Positions 1 to 5,233 of a stretch of 5,233 bases of DNA are shown piece after piece (within the stretch, counting starts at the first letter, position 1; the number at the start of each line of letters is the position of its first letter). Source of the DNA: Gaiellasilicea sp035575835. Its GTDB lineage: Bacteria > Actinomycetota > Thermoleophilia > Gaiellales > Gaiellaceae. Location: positions 1 to 5,233 of the forward strand of contig DATLXM010000135.1 of NCBI GenBank assembly GCA_035575835.1. Reading direction: 5' to 3'. The translations under genes were made by a program, and so were the position numbers. The notes beneath the pieces are model-generated. The model was not told the origin of the DNA. It was given only the letters and a program-made list of their open reading frames with translations, and did not search any database.

Positions 1-1131
1 CCCGGTCGAGCCGAACCGCTTGCCACCAGGGCCCGTGATGTGCCCGCCGACGACGAGACTGAGGAGCTGGAACTCGTCGATGACGCGGGAGCGATACCCC
101 TTCCGGATCGCGTTCTGCGTCCAGAAACCGAGGTTGAGATCCCAGGCTGGGCTGTAGTCGAGCGCGACGGTCGGCAGGCCACCGACGAGGTTGAGCGGCG
201 GCAGCTTGTCCTTGAGCGCGCTGTTCAGGCCCTGCCGCTGCGGGTTGTTGCGGCCGGTGGGCCCATTCGCGATCACGAACAGTCGCTCGATTGCGCTGAA
301 GACGCCGTCGTCGCGACCGACCGGCAGGTCACCCATCGCGGGTGCCATCGTGCCCTGGTCGAGAGCCGCAACGACGGGATCGGAGGCCTCCATGCTCATG
401 TAGAGCGACGGCTTCGCGAAGCTGAAGATCGGGGTCAGCTTGATCGTGACCGTGCCGCCGCCGTTCCCGAGCGGGCAGATGTTCGCGACGCGATCGTGGA
501 CGAGGTTGTAGTTCGGACGCGTCTTGCACGCCCGGATTTCCTCGGCCGTCTTGTCGAAGGCCACCACCGGCGCGTTGTAGACGTGTCCGCCCGCGTTCTC
601 GATCCGGACGAACGGGGTGTAGTCCGCGTCGCCGACCGAGCCGGGCTGGCCGACTCGCGGCGGGAAGGACGTACCCTGGACGATCCGCCGCGGTGAGAAG
701 TCGACCGCGCCCTTCTCGAAGATCAGGCCCGCTTCCTTCGTCAGGGTCGCGCTGCGCGTCGCCCGTCCCACGTTCGCGTAGTGGAGCTTGCCGGAGTGAT
801 TCAGACCCAGCGCGTCCGCGTTCTCCTTGTCGGAGGTGTCCGTGAGGATGTACCAGACGTTTCGCCCGTCCCTCATGTGCCCGAGATAGAGCGGGATCTT
901 GATCGTCGCCTTCCGGACGTCGAGCGTGCCGGAGCGGAGCAGCTGCACCGGCCCGACGAGCTTCCGGTCGATCTGGGAGGGAAACGGCCCGAAATAGCTG
1001 GCCGGAACGTTCGTCCCCACCGACGGGGGCGGCGGCGTGATCTCTTGCGCGGATGCAGAGCCTACGGCCGCGATCGAGACCGCGAGCACCCCCAACAGGC
1101 CGAGCAGCCCCTTGCGTTTTCTCCCAGTCAT
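1..1131 (-). CDS. Secreted protein of unknown function, C-terminus beyond left edge
   Basis: The minus strand is open without a stop from the ATG at 1131-1129 to the window edge, giving 377 visible residues. The first 28 residues form a classical Sec signal peptide: a basic start (MTGRKRK), a hydrophobic core around residues 9-24, and an ASA cleavage site before Gln29. A Pro-rich linker (about 31-36) follows. The mature part has no further membrane segment, so it is probably exported or cell-wall associated. Visible motifs are NVWYILTDTSD (91-101), DYTPFVRIENAGGHVYNAPVV (about 170-190), two cysteines (C202, C219) that could form a disulfide, and TVALDYSPAWDLN with ITGPGGKRFGSTG near the visible end. 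I do not recognise an enzymatic motif. The pattern resembles conserved hypothetical secreted proteins of actinobacteria, in which the GPGG/GSTG stretch is near the C-terminus, so probably little is missing. That last point is from memory. The start is fixed by an AAAGGAG sequence 7 nt upstream. A plus-strand open frame at 40-696 is its antisense shadow. Confidence 0.85.
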   Translation of the reverse strand, partial: MTGRKRKGLLGLLGVLAVSIAAVGSASAQEITPPPPSVGTNVPASYFGPFPSQIDRKLVGPVQLLRSGTLDVRKATIKIPLYLGHMRDGRNVWYILTDTSDKENADALGLNHSGKLHYANVGRATRSATLTKEAGLIFEKGAVDFSPRRIVQGTSFPPRVGQPGSVGDADYTPFVRIENAGGHVYNAPVVAFDKTAEEIRACKTRPNYNLVHDRVANICPLGNGGGTVTIKLTPIFSFAKPSLYMSMEASDPVVAALDQGTMAPAMGDLPVGRDDGVFSAIERLFVIANGPTGRNNPQRQGLNSALKDKLPPLNLVGGLPTVALDYSPAWDLNLGFWTQNAIRKGYRSRVIDEFQLLSLVVGGHITGPGGKRFGSTG

Positions 1132-1138
1132 CGACCCG

Positions 1139-1145
1139 CTCCTTT
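1139..1145 (-). promoter_or_regulatory. Ribosome binding site of the secreted protein
   Basis: Read on the minus strand this is AAAGGAG, followed by a 7-nt spacer and the ATG at 1131. It is a near-consensus Shine-Dalgarno sequence and decides the start codon, which also places the signal peptide exactly at the N-terminus. It contrasts with the 123-aa protein and the GH15 gene, neither of which has a recognisable site. Confidence 0.8.
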
Positions 1146-1288
1146 GGCTACCTGGAACCGCGAAGGATTTCGCGCGACGGATCGTGAACCTCCGATGTGA
1201 GTGCTTCGTGAGAGCGGAGTTAAGGTGTCTTCACGAGGGCTCGAGATTCAGGTTCGCTCACATCCCCGCGGTTCAGGCCGGCGCCGTG

Positions 1289-1294
1289 TACTGT
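1289..1294 (+). promoter_or_regulatory. Candidate -10 element for a leaderless transcript
   Basis: TACTGT fits the TANNNT -10 pattern and ends exactly 6 nt before the A of the ATG at 1301. That is the spacing expected if transcription starts on the start codon itself, as is common in actinobacteria. No Shine-Dalgarno sequence lies upstream of this ATG, which fits a leaderless mRNA. No good -35 hexamer is visible about 17 bp upstream. The match is short, so it is a candidate only. Confidence 0.35.
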
Positions 1295-1300
1295 CTTCTC

Positions 1301-1672
1301 ATGGCTGCGAATCACGAACTGGGTTCGGTCCGTGATCGTCGCTTCGCTGCCAACCAGACGGTGTTTCGTCGTTCGAACGAGCGGCTGAGCCGGCGCCTCG
1401 ACGCTCTCGGGACGGGATCCGCGCGCTACGTCTGCGAATGTGGCGACGACTCGTGTCGTGACCGCATCTCGCTGTTGGCGAGCGAGTACGAGCACGTTCG
1501 CTCGAGCTCGACCTGGTTCCTGATCGCTCTCGATCACGAGATCCTCTCGGGGGGATTCGAACGGATCACCGAGACGCACGAGCGCTACCAGGTCGCGGAG
1601 AAGAGCGGTGCGGCCGGGGCGCTCGCCGAAGCAATGGATCCGCGCACGGCGCTCACATCGCGCAGCAGCTAG
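1301..1672 (+). CDS. Small CECGD cysteine protein, conserved hypothetical
   Basis: A 123-residue soluble protein with no signal peptide or membrane segment. The N-terminal third is polar and probably helical (FRRSNERLSRRLDAL, about 22-36). It is followed by the motif RYVCECGDDSCRDRISL (43-58), then SEYEHVRSSSTWFLIALDHE (61-80), and a C-terminal part with RYQVAEKSGAAGALAEAMDPR (95-115). Cysteines C45, C47 and C52, with H79 as a possible fourth ligand, could bind a metal such as zinc. This is inference. The overall pattern (NER, CECGD..C, EYE.VR, HE, VEK.G, DPR) resembles a family of small hypothetical proteins that I recall as common in actinobacteria, without a known function. The ATG at 1301 is chosen because homology-like sequence begins just after it. 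The same frame continues upstream to 1037, but that part would run into the divergent gene's signal-peptide region. The gene leads the plus-strand cluster, and its stop is 2 nt before the GH15 start. Confidence 0.8.
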   Translation: MAANHELGSVRDRRFAANQTVFRRSNERLSRRLDALGTGSARYVCECGDDSCRDRISLLASEYEHVRSSSTWFLIALDHEILSGGFERITETHERYQVAEKSGAAGALAEAMDPRTALTSRSS

Positions 1673-1674
1673 CA

Positions 1675-3501
1675 ATGCGTGCTGAAGAACGAGACCGACC
1701 GAATGCAATCGGGGATTACGGGTTCGTCTCCGACTGCCATTCGGCGGCACTGGTCGATCGTGCTGGCTCCGTGGACTGGTGGTGTGTTCCTCGCTTCGAC
1801 TCCCCCTCGGTCTTCGGCCGGCTACTCGACCCGACCGCCGGCCACTGGTCGCTCTGCCCGTCGGCCGCCTTCGAGTCCACGCGCCGGTACGTTCCCGATT
1901 CCCTCGTCCTCCGGACCGTCTTCACGACTGCGGGCGGCGAGGTGACGGTCACGGACGCGCTCGGGCTCGAGTCCGGGGCGCGGGGCCACGAGATCGGGCT
2001 CCGCAGCCCCCATGTGTTGCTCCGCCGCGTCGAGGGATCAAAGGGCTCCGTCGAGATGGTCACCGAGTTCGCTCCCCGCATGGAGTACGGGCTGACCGTG
2101 CCCAACATCCTCGCCTCCGAGGCCGGGATCTCGGCACGAGGCGGGCCGGTCGTTCTTGCGCTCAGCGGTGGGGTAACGCTCTCTCCCGAACCCGGGTGCG
2201 TCAGGGCCCGCTTCACAGTCCATGCCGGCGAGCAGGTGGGCTTCAGGGCTGCTTACACGCCTTCGTCCGAGCCAGACGCGGCCGGTGGGGACGATCCGAC
2301 CGCTCTCGAGGACACGATCGCCGGCTGGGAGTCGTGGGCCCAGCTGCACGATGGCTACCAGGGTCGTCACCGGGAGGCGGTTCGGCGCAGCTCCCTCGTG
2401 CTGCAGGGATTGACCTACCAGCCGACCGGCGCGGTGGTGGCGGCTGCGACGACCTCCCTGCCGGAGAAGGTCGGCGAGGATCTCAACTTCGACTATCGCT
2501 ACGCCTGGCTGCGTGACCTGAGCCTGACGATCCGGTCGCTGTGGATCGCGGCGTGTCCCGACGAGGCGAACCGGCTCTTCCGGTGGATCGCGGACGCGGG
2601 AGGTCACCTGGCCGAAGACGAGCGAGTCCAGATCATGTACGGCGTGGCAGGCGAGCGAGACCTCACCGAGCACGAGCTGACCCACCTGGCCGGCTATCGC
2701 GACAGCCGGCCGGTCCGGATCGGGAACGCCGCCTGGGATCAGGAGCAGCTCGACGTGCTCGGCGAGGTCCTCGACGCGGTCGAGCAATTGCGCGACGAGC
2801 TCGGAGAGCTCGGCGAGCCCACCCGTGAGCTCCTGATCACGCTGGCGAACCGCGCCGCCACGACCTGGCGCGAGCCGGACGCCGGGATGTGGGAGGCCCG
2901 CGACCAGCAGCGCCAGTATGTGTCCTCCAAGGTCATGTGCTGGGTCGCGCTCGACCGCGCAGTCCGGCTGGCCTCGCTCCTCGGCGACGGCGTCCAGCTC
3001 GAACGCTGGGAAGAAGCCCGCGAGCGCGTGCGGACGGCGGTGCTGGACAAGGCCTGGAGCGAGCGGGCGGGCGCCTACACCGGGGCGTTCGGCTCGGACG
3101 ACCTCGACGCCTCGGTCCTCCTCCTCCCGCTCGTGCGCTTCCTCCCCGCGACCGACGAGCGGATGTGGGCGACGATCGAGGCGATCGAACGGGAGCTCGG
3201 AGACATCGGTCTCGTGCGCCGTTGGCCCGAAGACCCCATGGGCTTCCTGATCTGCACCTACTGGCTCGTCGAGTGCCTCGCCCTGGGCGGCGAGGTCGGT
3301 CGCGCCGAGGAGTGGTTCGAGCGGGCGACCTCATACGCCAACGACCTCGGTCTCCTGGCCGAGGAAGCAGACCCCGACCGGAAGGAGCTCCTCGGCAACT
3401 ACCCGCAGGCGTTTTCGCACGTCGGGCTCATCAACGCCGCGTGGCGCCTGACCGAGGCGGCGGCGCCAGCACCCAAGAAAGCAGCCAAGGAGGCGTCATG
3501 A
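1675..3501 (+). CDS. Glycoside hydrolase family 15 (glucoamylase/trehalase type)
   Basis: A 608-residue protein, normal length for bacterial single-chain GH15 enzymes, which hydrolyse trehalose or terminal alpha-glucosidic bonds by inversion and release glucose. The N-terminal beta-sandwich domain opens with IGDYGFVSDCHSAALVDRAG (12-31), then SVDWWCVPRFDSPSVFG, the family's usual start. The (alpha/alpha)6 barrel carries NFDYRYAWLRDLSLTIRSLW (271-290), VQIMYGVAGERDLTEHEL (318-335), PVRIGNAAWDQEQLDVLGEV (346-365), GMWEARDQQRQYVSSKVMCW (404-423), and NDLGLLAEEADP with GNYPQAFSHVGLINAAW near the end. By comparison with glucoamylases, Glu407 is the likely general acid and Glu563 the likely base. 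No signal peptide, so it is cytoplasmic. Substrate cannot be decided: actinobacterial relatives include trehalases (mycobacterial type). The ATG lies 2 nt after the preceding TAG and lacks a Shine-Dalgarno sequence, suggesting coupled translation. The Ala/Lys-rich tail (593-608) encodes the next gene's ribosome binding site. Confidence 0.93.
   Translation: MRAEERDRPNAIGDYGFVSDCHSAALVDRAGSVDWWCVPRFDSPSVFGRLLDPTAGHWSLCPSAAFESTRRYVPDSLVLRTVFTTAGGEVTVTDALGLESGARGHEIGLRSPHVLLRRVEGSKGSVEMVTEFAPRMEYGLTVPNILASEAGISARGGPVVLALSGGVTLSPEPGCVRARFTVHAGEQVGFRAAYTPSSEPDAAGGDDPTALEDTIAGWESWAQLHDGYQGRHREAVRRSSLVLQGLTYQPTGAVVAAATTSLPEKVGEDLNFDYRYAWLRDLSLTIRSLWIAACPDEANRLFRWIADAGGHLAEDERVQIMYGVAGERDLTEHELTHLAGYRDSRPVRIGNAAWDQEQLDVLGEVLDAVEQLRDELGELGEPTRELLITLANRAATTWREPDAGMWEARDQQRQYVSSKVMCWVALDRAVRLASLLGDGVQLERWEEARERVRTAVLDKAWSERAGAYTGAFGSDDLDASVLLLPLVRFLPATDERMWATIEAIERELGDIGLVRRWPEDPMGFLICTYWLVECLALGGEVGRAEEWFERATSYANDLGLLAEEADPDRKELLGNYPQAFSHVGLINAAWRLTEAAAPAPKKAAKEAS
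3487..3493 (+). promoter_or_regulatory. Ribosome binding site of the SDR gene, inside GH15 coding end
   Basis: AAGGAGG is a full-strength Shine-Dalgarno sequence 4 nt before the ATG at 3498. It lies within the last Lys-Glu-Ala codons of the hydrolase, so the hydrolase tail sequence is partly constrained by its neighbour's translation signal. It fixes the dehydrogenase start and, with the ATGA overlap at 3498-3501, indicates translational coupling. Confidence 0.85.
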
Positions 3502-4280
3502 GCGGACGGCTACAGGACAAGATCGCCCTGATCACCGGATCCGACTCGGGGATCGGCCAGGCGACGGCGATCGAGTTCGCCAAGGAGGGCGCCGACGTCG
3601 TGGTCCACTATCTCGAGGACGCAGACGGCGCCGAGAAGACCCGTCGGACGGTCGTGGCGGAGGGCAGGCGCGCGATCGTCGTGCAGGCGGACATCTCCGA
3701 CGAGGAGCAGGTCGGCCGGCTCTTCGACGCCGCGGTCAAGGAGTTCGGGCGGATCGACATCCTGATGAACAACGCCGGGGTCGACGCCTCCGGCGACGAG
3801 GTCGCAGACCTTGCCACCGCGACGTTCGACAAGGCGATTCGAACCAACCTCTACGGGGCGTTCTTCTGTTGCAGGCGCTACGTCCAGCTCCGCAAGTCGG
3901 GCAGCGAGACGGGCGGCAAGATCATCAACGTCACCTCGGTGCACCAGAACATCCCGAACACGGGCGGAGCTGACTACGACTGCTCCAAGGGAGCCCTGCG
4001 CATGCTCACCCGGACCCTCGCGCTTGAGCTGGCTCCGTTGCGGATCAACGTCAACAGCCTCGGTCCCGGCATGGTCCTGACGCCGTTCAACCAGGCGGCG
4101 ATCGACGATCCAGAGTTGCTCGCGGAGCAGGTTCAGAGCATCCCCTGGAAGCGGGCTGCCGAGCCCGCCGAGATCGGGCGGCTGGCGGTCTTCCTCGCCT
4201 CGGCCGACAGCGACTACGTCACAGGCACCACGTACTTCATGGACGGTGGCCTGATGATCAACCTCGGTCAGGGCGCCTGA
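3498..4280 (+). CDS. Short-chain dehydrogenase, glucose 1-dehydrogenase type
   Basis: A 260-residue classical SDR, standard length, with a single Rossmann domain. Visible motifs: cofactor-binding TGSDSGIG (13-20), adenine-pocket D65, NNAG (91-94), and the catalytic tetrad Asn117 (RTN), Ser147 (NVTSVHQ), Tyr160 and Lys164 (YDCSK). The C-terminal MDGG (248-251) is typical of the fold. The usual YxASK is YDCSK here, with the catalytic pair intact. No acidic residue sits clearly at the end of the second beta strand (VVVHYLEDADG), so NAD versus NADP preference is uncertain. The sequence looks like the group annotated as glucose 1-dehydrogenase, which oxidises beta-D-glucose to gluconolactone. Automatic naming in this superfamily is unreliable, and another sugar or alcohol could be the substrate. 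It overlaps the GH15 gene by 4 nt, so oxidation of glucose freed by the hydrolase is a reasonable inference. Its stop codon lies within a 12-bp hairpin, and its 3' end overlaps the convergent transporter gene by 23 bp. Confidence 0.92.
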   Translation: MSGRLQDKIALITGSDSGIGQATAIEFAKEGADVVVHYLEDADGAEKTRRTVVAEGRRAIVVQADISDEEQVGRLFDAAVKEFGRIDILMNNAGVDASGDEVADLATATFDKAIRTNLYGAFFCCRRYVQLRKSGSETGGKIINVTSVHQNIPNTGGADYDCSKGALRMLTRTLALELAPLRINVNSLGPGMVLTPFNQAAIDDPELLAEQVQSIPWKRAAEPAEIGRLAVFLASADSDYVTGTTYFMDGGLMINLGQGA

Positions 4281-4287
4281 CCGAGGT
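4261..4287. terminator. Perfect 12-bp hairpin between convergent genes, probable bidirectional terminator
   Basis: Arms ACCTCGGTCAGG (4261-4272) and CCTGACCGAGGT (4276-4287) are exact reverse complements around a 3-nt GCG centre; opening the innermost pair gives a 5-nt loop. The left arm encodes the dehydrogenase's last residues, and the right arm contains its TGA (4278-4280). On the minus strand the whole element codes for the last nine residues of the transporter frame, with that stop immediately after it. No U-tract follows on either strand, as is often so in high-GC actinobacteria. The symmetry and the tail-to-tail position fit a shared terminator; this role is inferred. Confidence 0.65.
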
Positions 4288-4543
4288 CGTGGCCGCCGCC
4301 GCGCCCTCGAGTCGCTCGTCGACCATCGCTTCCAGAGCACGCTCGCTCGGGCAGTACCCCGTCACGACGGTCACGAACGAGGTCTTGTCGAGGACGTCCA
4401 GCCTGCAGGCCGAGCGTGCGGTCACGGTCGCCATCCGCTGTGCGTTCCGGATCAGCGCGATCTCGCCGAAGCAGTCGCCCCGGCGGAGCACGTTCACGTG
4501 CGTCCCTCCGACGGTCACCTCCACCTCGCCTTCCGCGACGACG

Positions 4544-4545
4544 TG
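4544..4545 (-). other. Apparent one-base deletion (frameshift site)
   Basis: On the minus strand the codons read CGC TTC ACG TCG TCG, giving RFTSSRKARWR and a stop. Inserting one base after TTC gives CGC TTC NAC GTC GTC GCG, that is RF-x-VVAEGEVEV, the expected strand pattern of a cyclic-nucleotide-binding domain, usually with Tyr or His at x. There is no homopolymer run at the site and no slippery heptamer, which argues against programmed slippage. Confidence 0.75.
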
Positions 4546-5233
4546 AAGCGGTCGCCGACCTCGCCCTCTCGGACGACCGCCGTTCCGCTCGGCACCTCCA
4601 GCGGCTCGAGCGACCGCGCCAGCGATTCGAGGTCGCGTGCGGCCAGCGGCGCGAAGAACGGGATCGCCCGCAAGCGCGCCATCTCGACGACGGGGAGGAC
4701 GCTCCCATCCGCCTCGAGCAGGGCCCGGAAGACGAACAGGATCGCGAGCGGGTGGAGGAACGCGACACAGACGAAGGCACCGCGTCCCCCTGCGAGGGCG
4801 ACGAAGAGCGGCACGGCGAGCGAACCGAGCGCGAGGCCCACCGCCGAGACGCTCTCGAGCAGGCCGAAGACGCGACCGAGCACGTCCGGCGGCGCGAGGC
4901 GCTGGAGGAGGGTCTGGCCCGCGACGTCGAGCACGGTTCGGCCGACGCCTGCGAGCGCGAGCAGCGCGAACGCGGCGAGGGTGGACGAGCTGACGCCGAT
5001 CCCGACCAGGGCGATCACCCAGAGGGCGAGCCCCGCGAAGAGCGAGGGCGCAAGCCGCTTCCTGCCGACGAGCGCGAGCGTGGCGAGGACGCCGATGACC
5101 CCGCCGGCCCCGAAGGCGGCGTTCAGGTAGCCCGCCGCCTCCCCTCCGAGACCGAGGACCGCCACCGCCAGCACGACGTAGAGCACGTCGAGAGCGCCGA
5201 TCGCGACCGACTGGAGCCCGAGCAGCCAGATCA

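Larger units (their letters stand above)
1132..1300. promoter_or_regulatory. Divergent intergenic region between secreted protein and GH15 cluster
   Basis: This 169-bp gap separates two genes transcribed away from each other, so it should hold both promoters. I see no convincing -35/-10 pair on the minus strand. Structure visible: a hairpin with arms CGCGAA (1159-1164) and TTCGCG (1169-1174) around a 4-nt loop, lying in the presumed 5' leader of the secreted-protein gene. There is also an 8-bp inverted repeat GATGTGAG (1194-1201) and CTCACATC (1257-1264). TCGTGA occurs at 1182-1187 and 1206-1211, and its complement TCACGA at 1231-1236, spaced about 24-25 bp apart. All of these are short enough to be chance. 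Functional assignment as a promoter region rests on gene orientation only. Confidence 0.5.
4258..5233 (-). pseudogene. MFS transporter with C-terminal cyclic-nucleotide-binding domain, frameshifted, N-terminus beyond right edge
   Basis: About 324 residues are visible across two frames. The first frame is open from the right edge (IWLLGLQSVAIGALDV...) to a TGA at 4517-4515. It holds about five or six hydrophobic helices, the C-terminal half of a major-facilitator permease, with GRTVLDVAGQTLLQRLAPPD and VLGRVFGLLESV between helices. A linker with LRAIPFFAPLAARDLESLARSL then begins a cyclic-nucleotide-binding (CRP-like) domain. After EGEVGDRF the reading frame breaks at 4545/4544. Restoring one base there gives x-VVAEGEVEVTVGG and continues through the phosphate-binding cassette GDCFGEIALIRNAQRMATV, with its Glu and Arg, to TGA at 4260-4258. 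So a single base appears deleted from an otherwise well-preserved gene: either a recent mutation or a sequencing error. As it stands, the product is a transporter with a truncated sensor domain (4515-5233). A separate piece could start at the GTG at 4524 (4258-4524), but would lack the first strands of the domain. Transport substrate is unknown. Confidence 0.8.

Noticed and set aside
40..696. Plus-strand open frame of 218 residues at the left end
   Set aside because: Antisense to the secreted protein, whose signal peptide and ribosome binding site show which strand is coding. Its sequence is Arg/Asp/Val-rich without motifs.
1194..1264. CRP-type operator (TGTGA...TCACA) in the divergent region
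   Set aside because: The two half-sites are over 50 bp apart instead of 6 bp, so they do not form a CRP site.
1037..1300. Upstream extension of the small cysteine protein, including in-frame GTG codons at 1208 and 1286
   Set aside because: No Shine-Dalgarno sequence precedes these codons. The extension to 1037 would overlap the divergent gene's signal-peptide region, and the extra residues look like non-coding translation.
1220..1750. Minus-strand open frame across the small cysteine protein
   Set aside because: Antisense to a recognisable protein, Arg-rich composition, and no family-like motifs; a product of high GC content.
2889..4280. A long plus-strand open frame that would extend the dehydrogenase N-terminus by about 200 residues
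   Set aside because: The extra part is Arg/Pro/Gly-rich out-of-frame translation of the GH15 gene. The true start is fixed by AAGGAGG and a normal SDR N-terminus at 3498.
4530..4560. Programmed ribosomal frameshift in the MFS-cNMP gene
   Set aside because: No X-XXY-YYZ slippery heptamer at the site and no clear stimulating structure; a simple one-base deletion explains the break.
1..5233. CRISPR arrays, tRNA or rRNA genes, insertion sequences, phage or defence genes
   Set aside because: No regularly spaced repeats, no cloverleaf or rRNA-like stretch, no transposase or integrase motifs on either strand. The window is an ordinary metabolic/transport region apart from the points listed.

Overview
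The window is GC-rich with densely packed genes that start with ATG or GTG. The protein families point to a high-GC actinobacterium, possibly of the Thermoleophilia (Solirubrobacterales/Gaiella-like) group. Three things suggest this: a small CECGD-type cysteine protein, an actinobacterial-style GH15 hydrolase, and a major-facilitator transporter fused to a cyclic-nucleotide-binding domain. The lineage is an inference from family resemblance remembered without a database search.

Layout. (1) Positions 1-1131, minus strand: a secreted protein of unknown function with a clear signal peptide and a strong ribosome binding site. Its C-terminal end lies off the left edge. (2) Positions 1132-1300: a 169-bp divergent intergenic region. 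(3) Positions 1301-4280, plus strand: a tight three-gene cluster. It holds a 123-aa CECGD cysteine protein, a 608-aa GH15 glucoamylase/trehalase-type hydrolase starting 2 nt after the previous stop, and a 260-aa short-chain dehydrogenase of the glucose 1-dehydrogenase type that overlaps the hydrolase by 4 nt (ATGA). (4) Positions 4258-5233, minus strand: the C-terminal half of an MFS transporter with a C-terminal cyclic-nucleotide-binding domain. Its N-terminus lies off the right edge, and it is broken by an apparent one-base deletion at 4544/4545. It runs tail-to-tail into the dehydrogenase with a 23-bp overlap. A perfect 12-bp-stem hairpin lies across the dehydrogenase stop codon and the last codons of the transporter.

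How the genes fit together. The hydrolase should release glucose from trehalose or alpha-glucans. The dehydrogenase, if it really uses glucose, would oxidise it to gluconolactone. Together they would form a short cytoplasmic path from storage sugar to oxidised sugar and NAD(P)H. The small cysteine protein leads the same probable transcript, and its role is unknown. The two minus-strand genes appear unrelated to this path.

I see no clearly new biological system here. The observations most worth checking are the frameshift in the transporter/cNMP gene, the hairpin embedded in two convergent coding ends, the conserved-looking Cys3-His pattern in the small leader protein, and its apparently leaderless start. 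No tRNA, rRNA, CRISPR array, insertion sequence or phage feature was seen.
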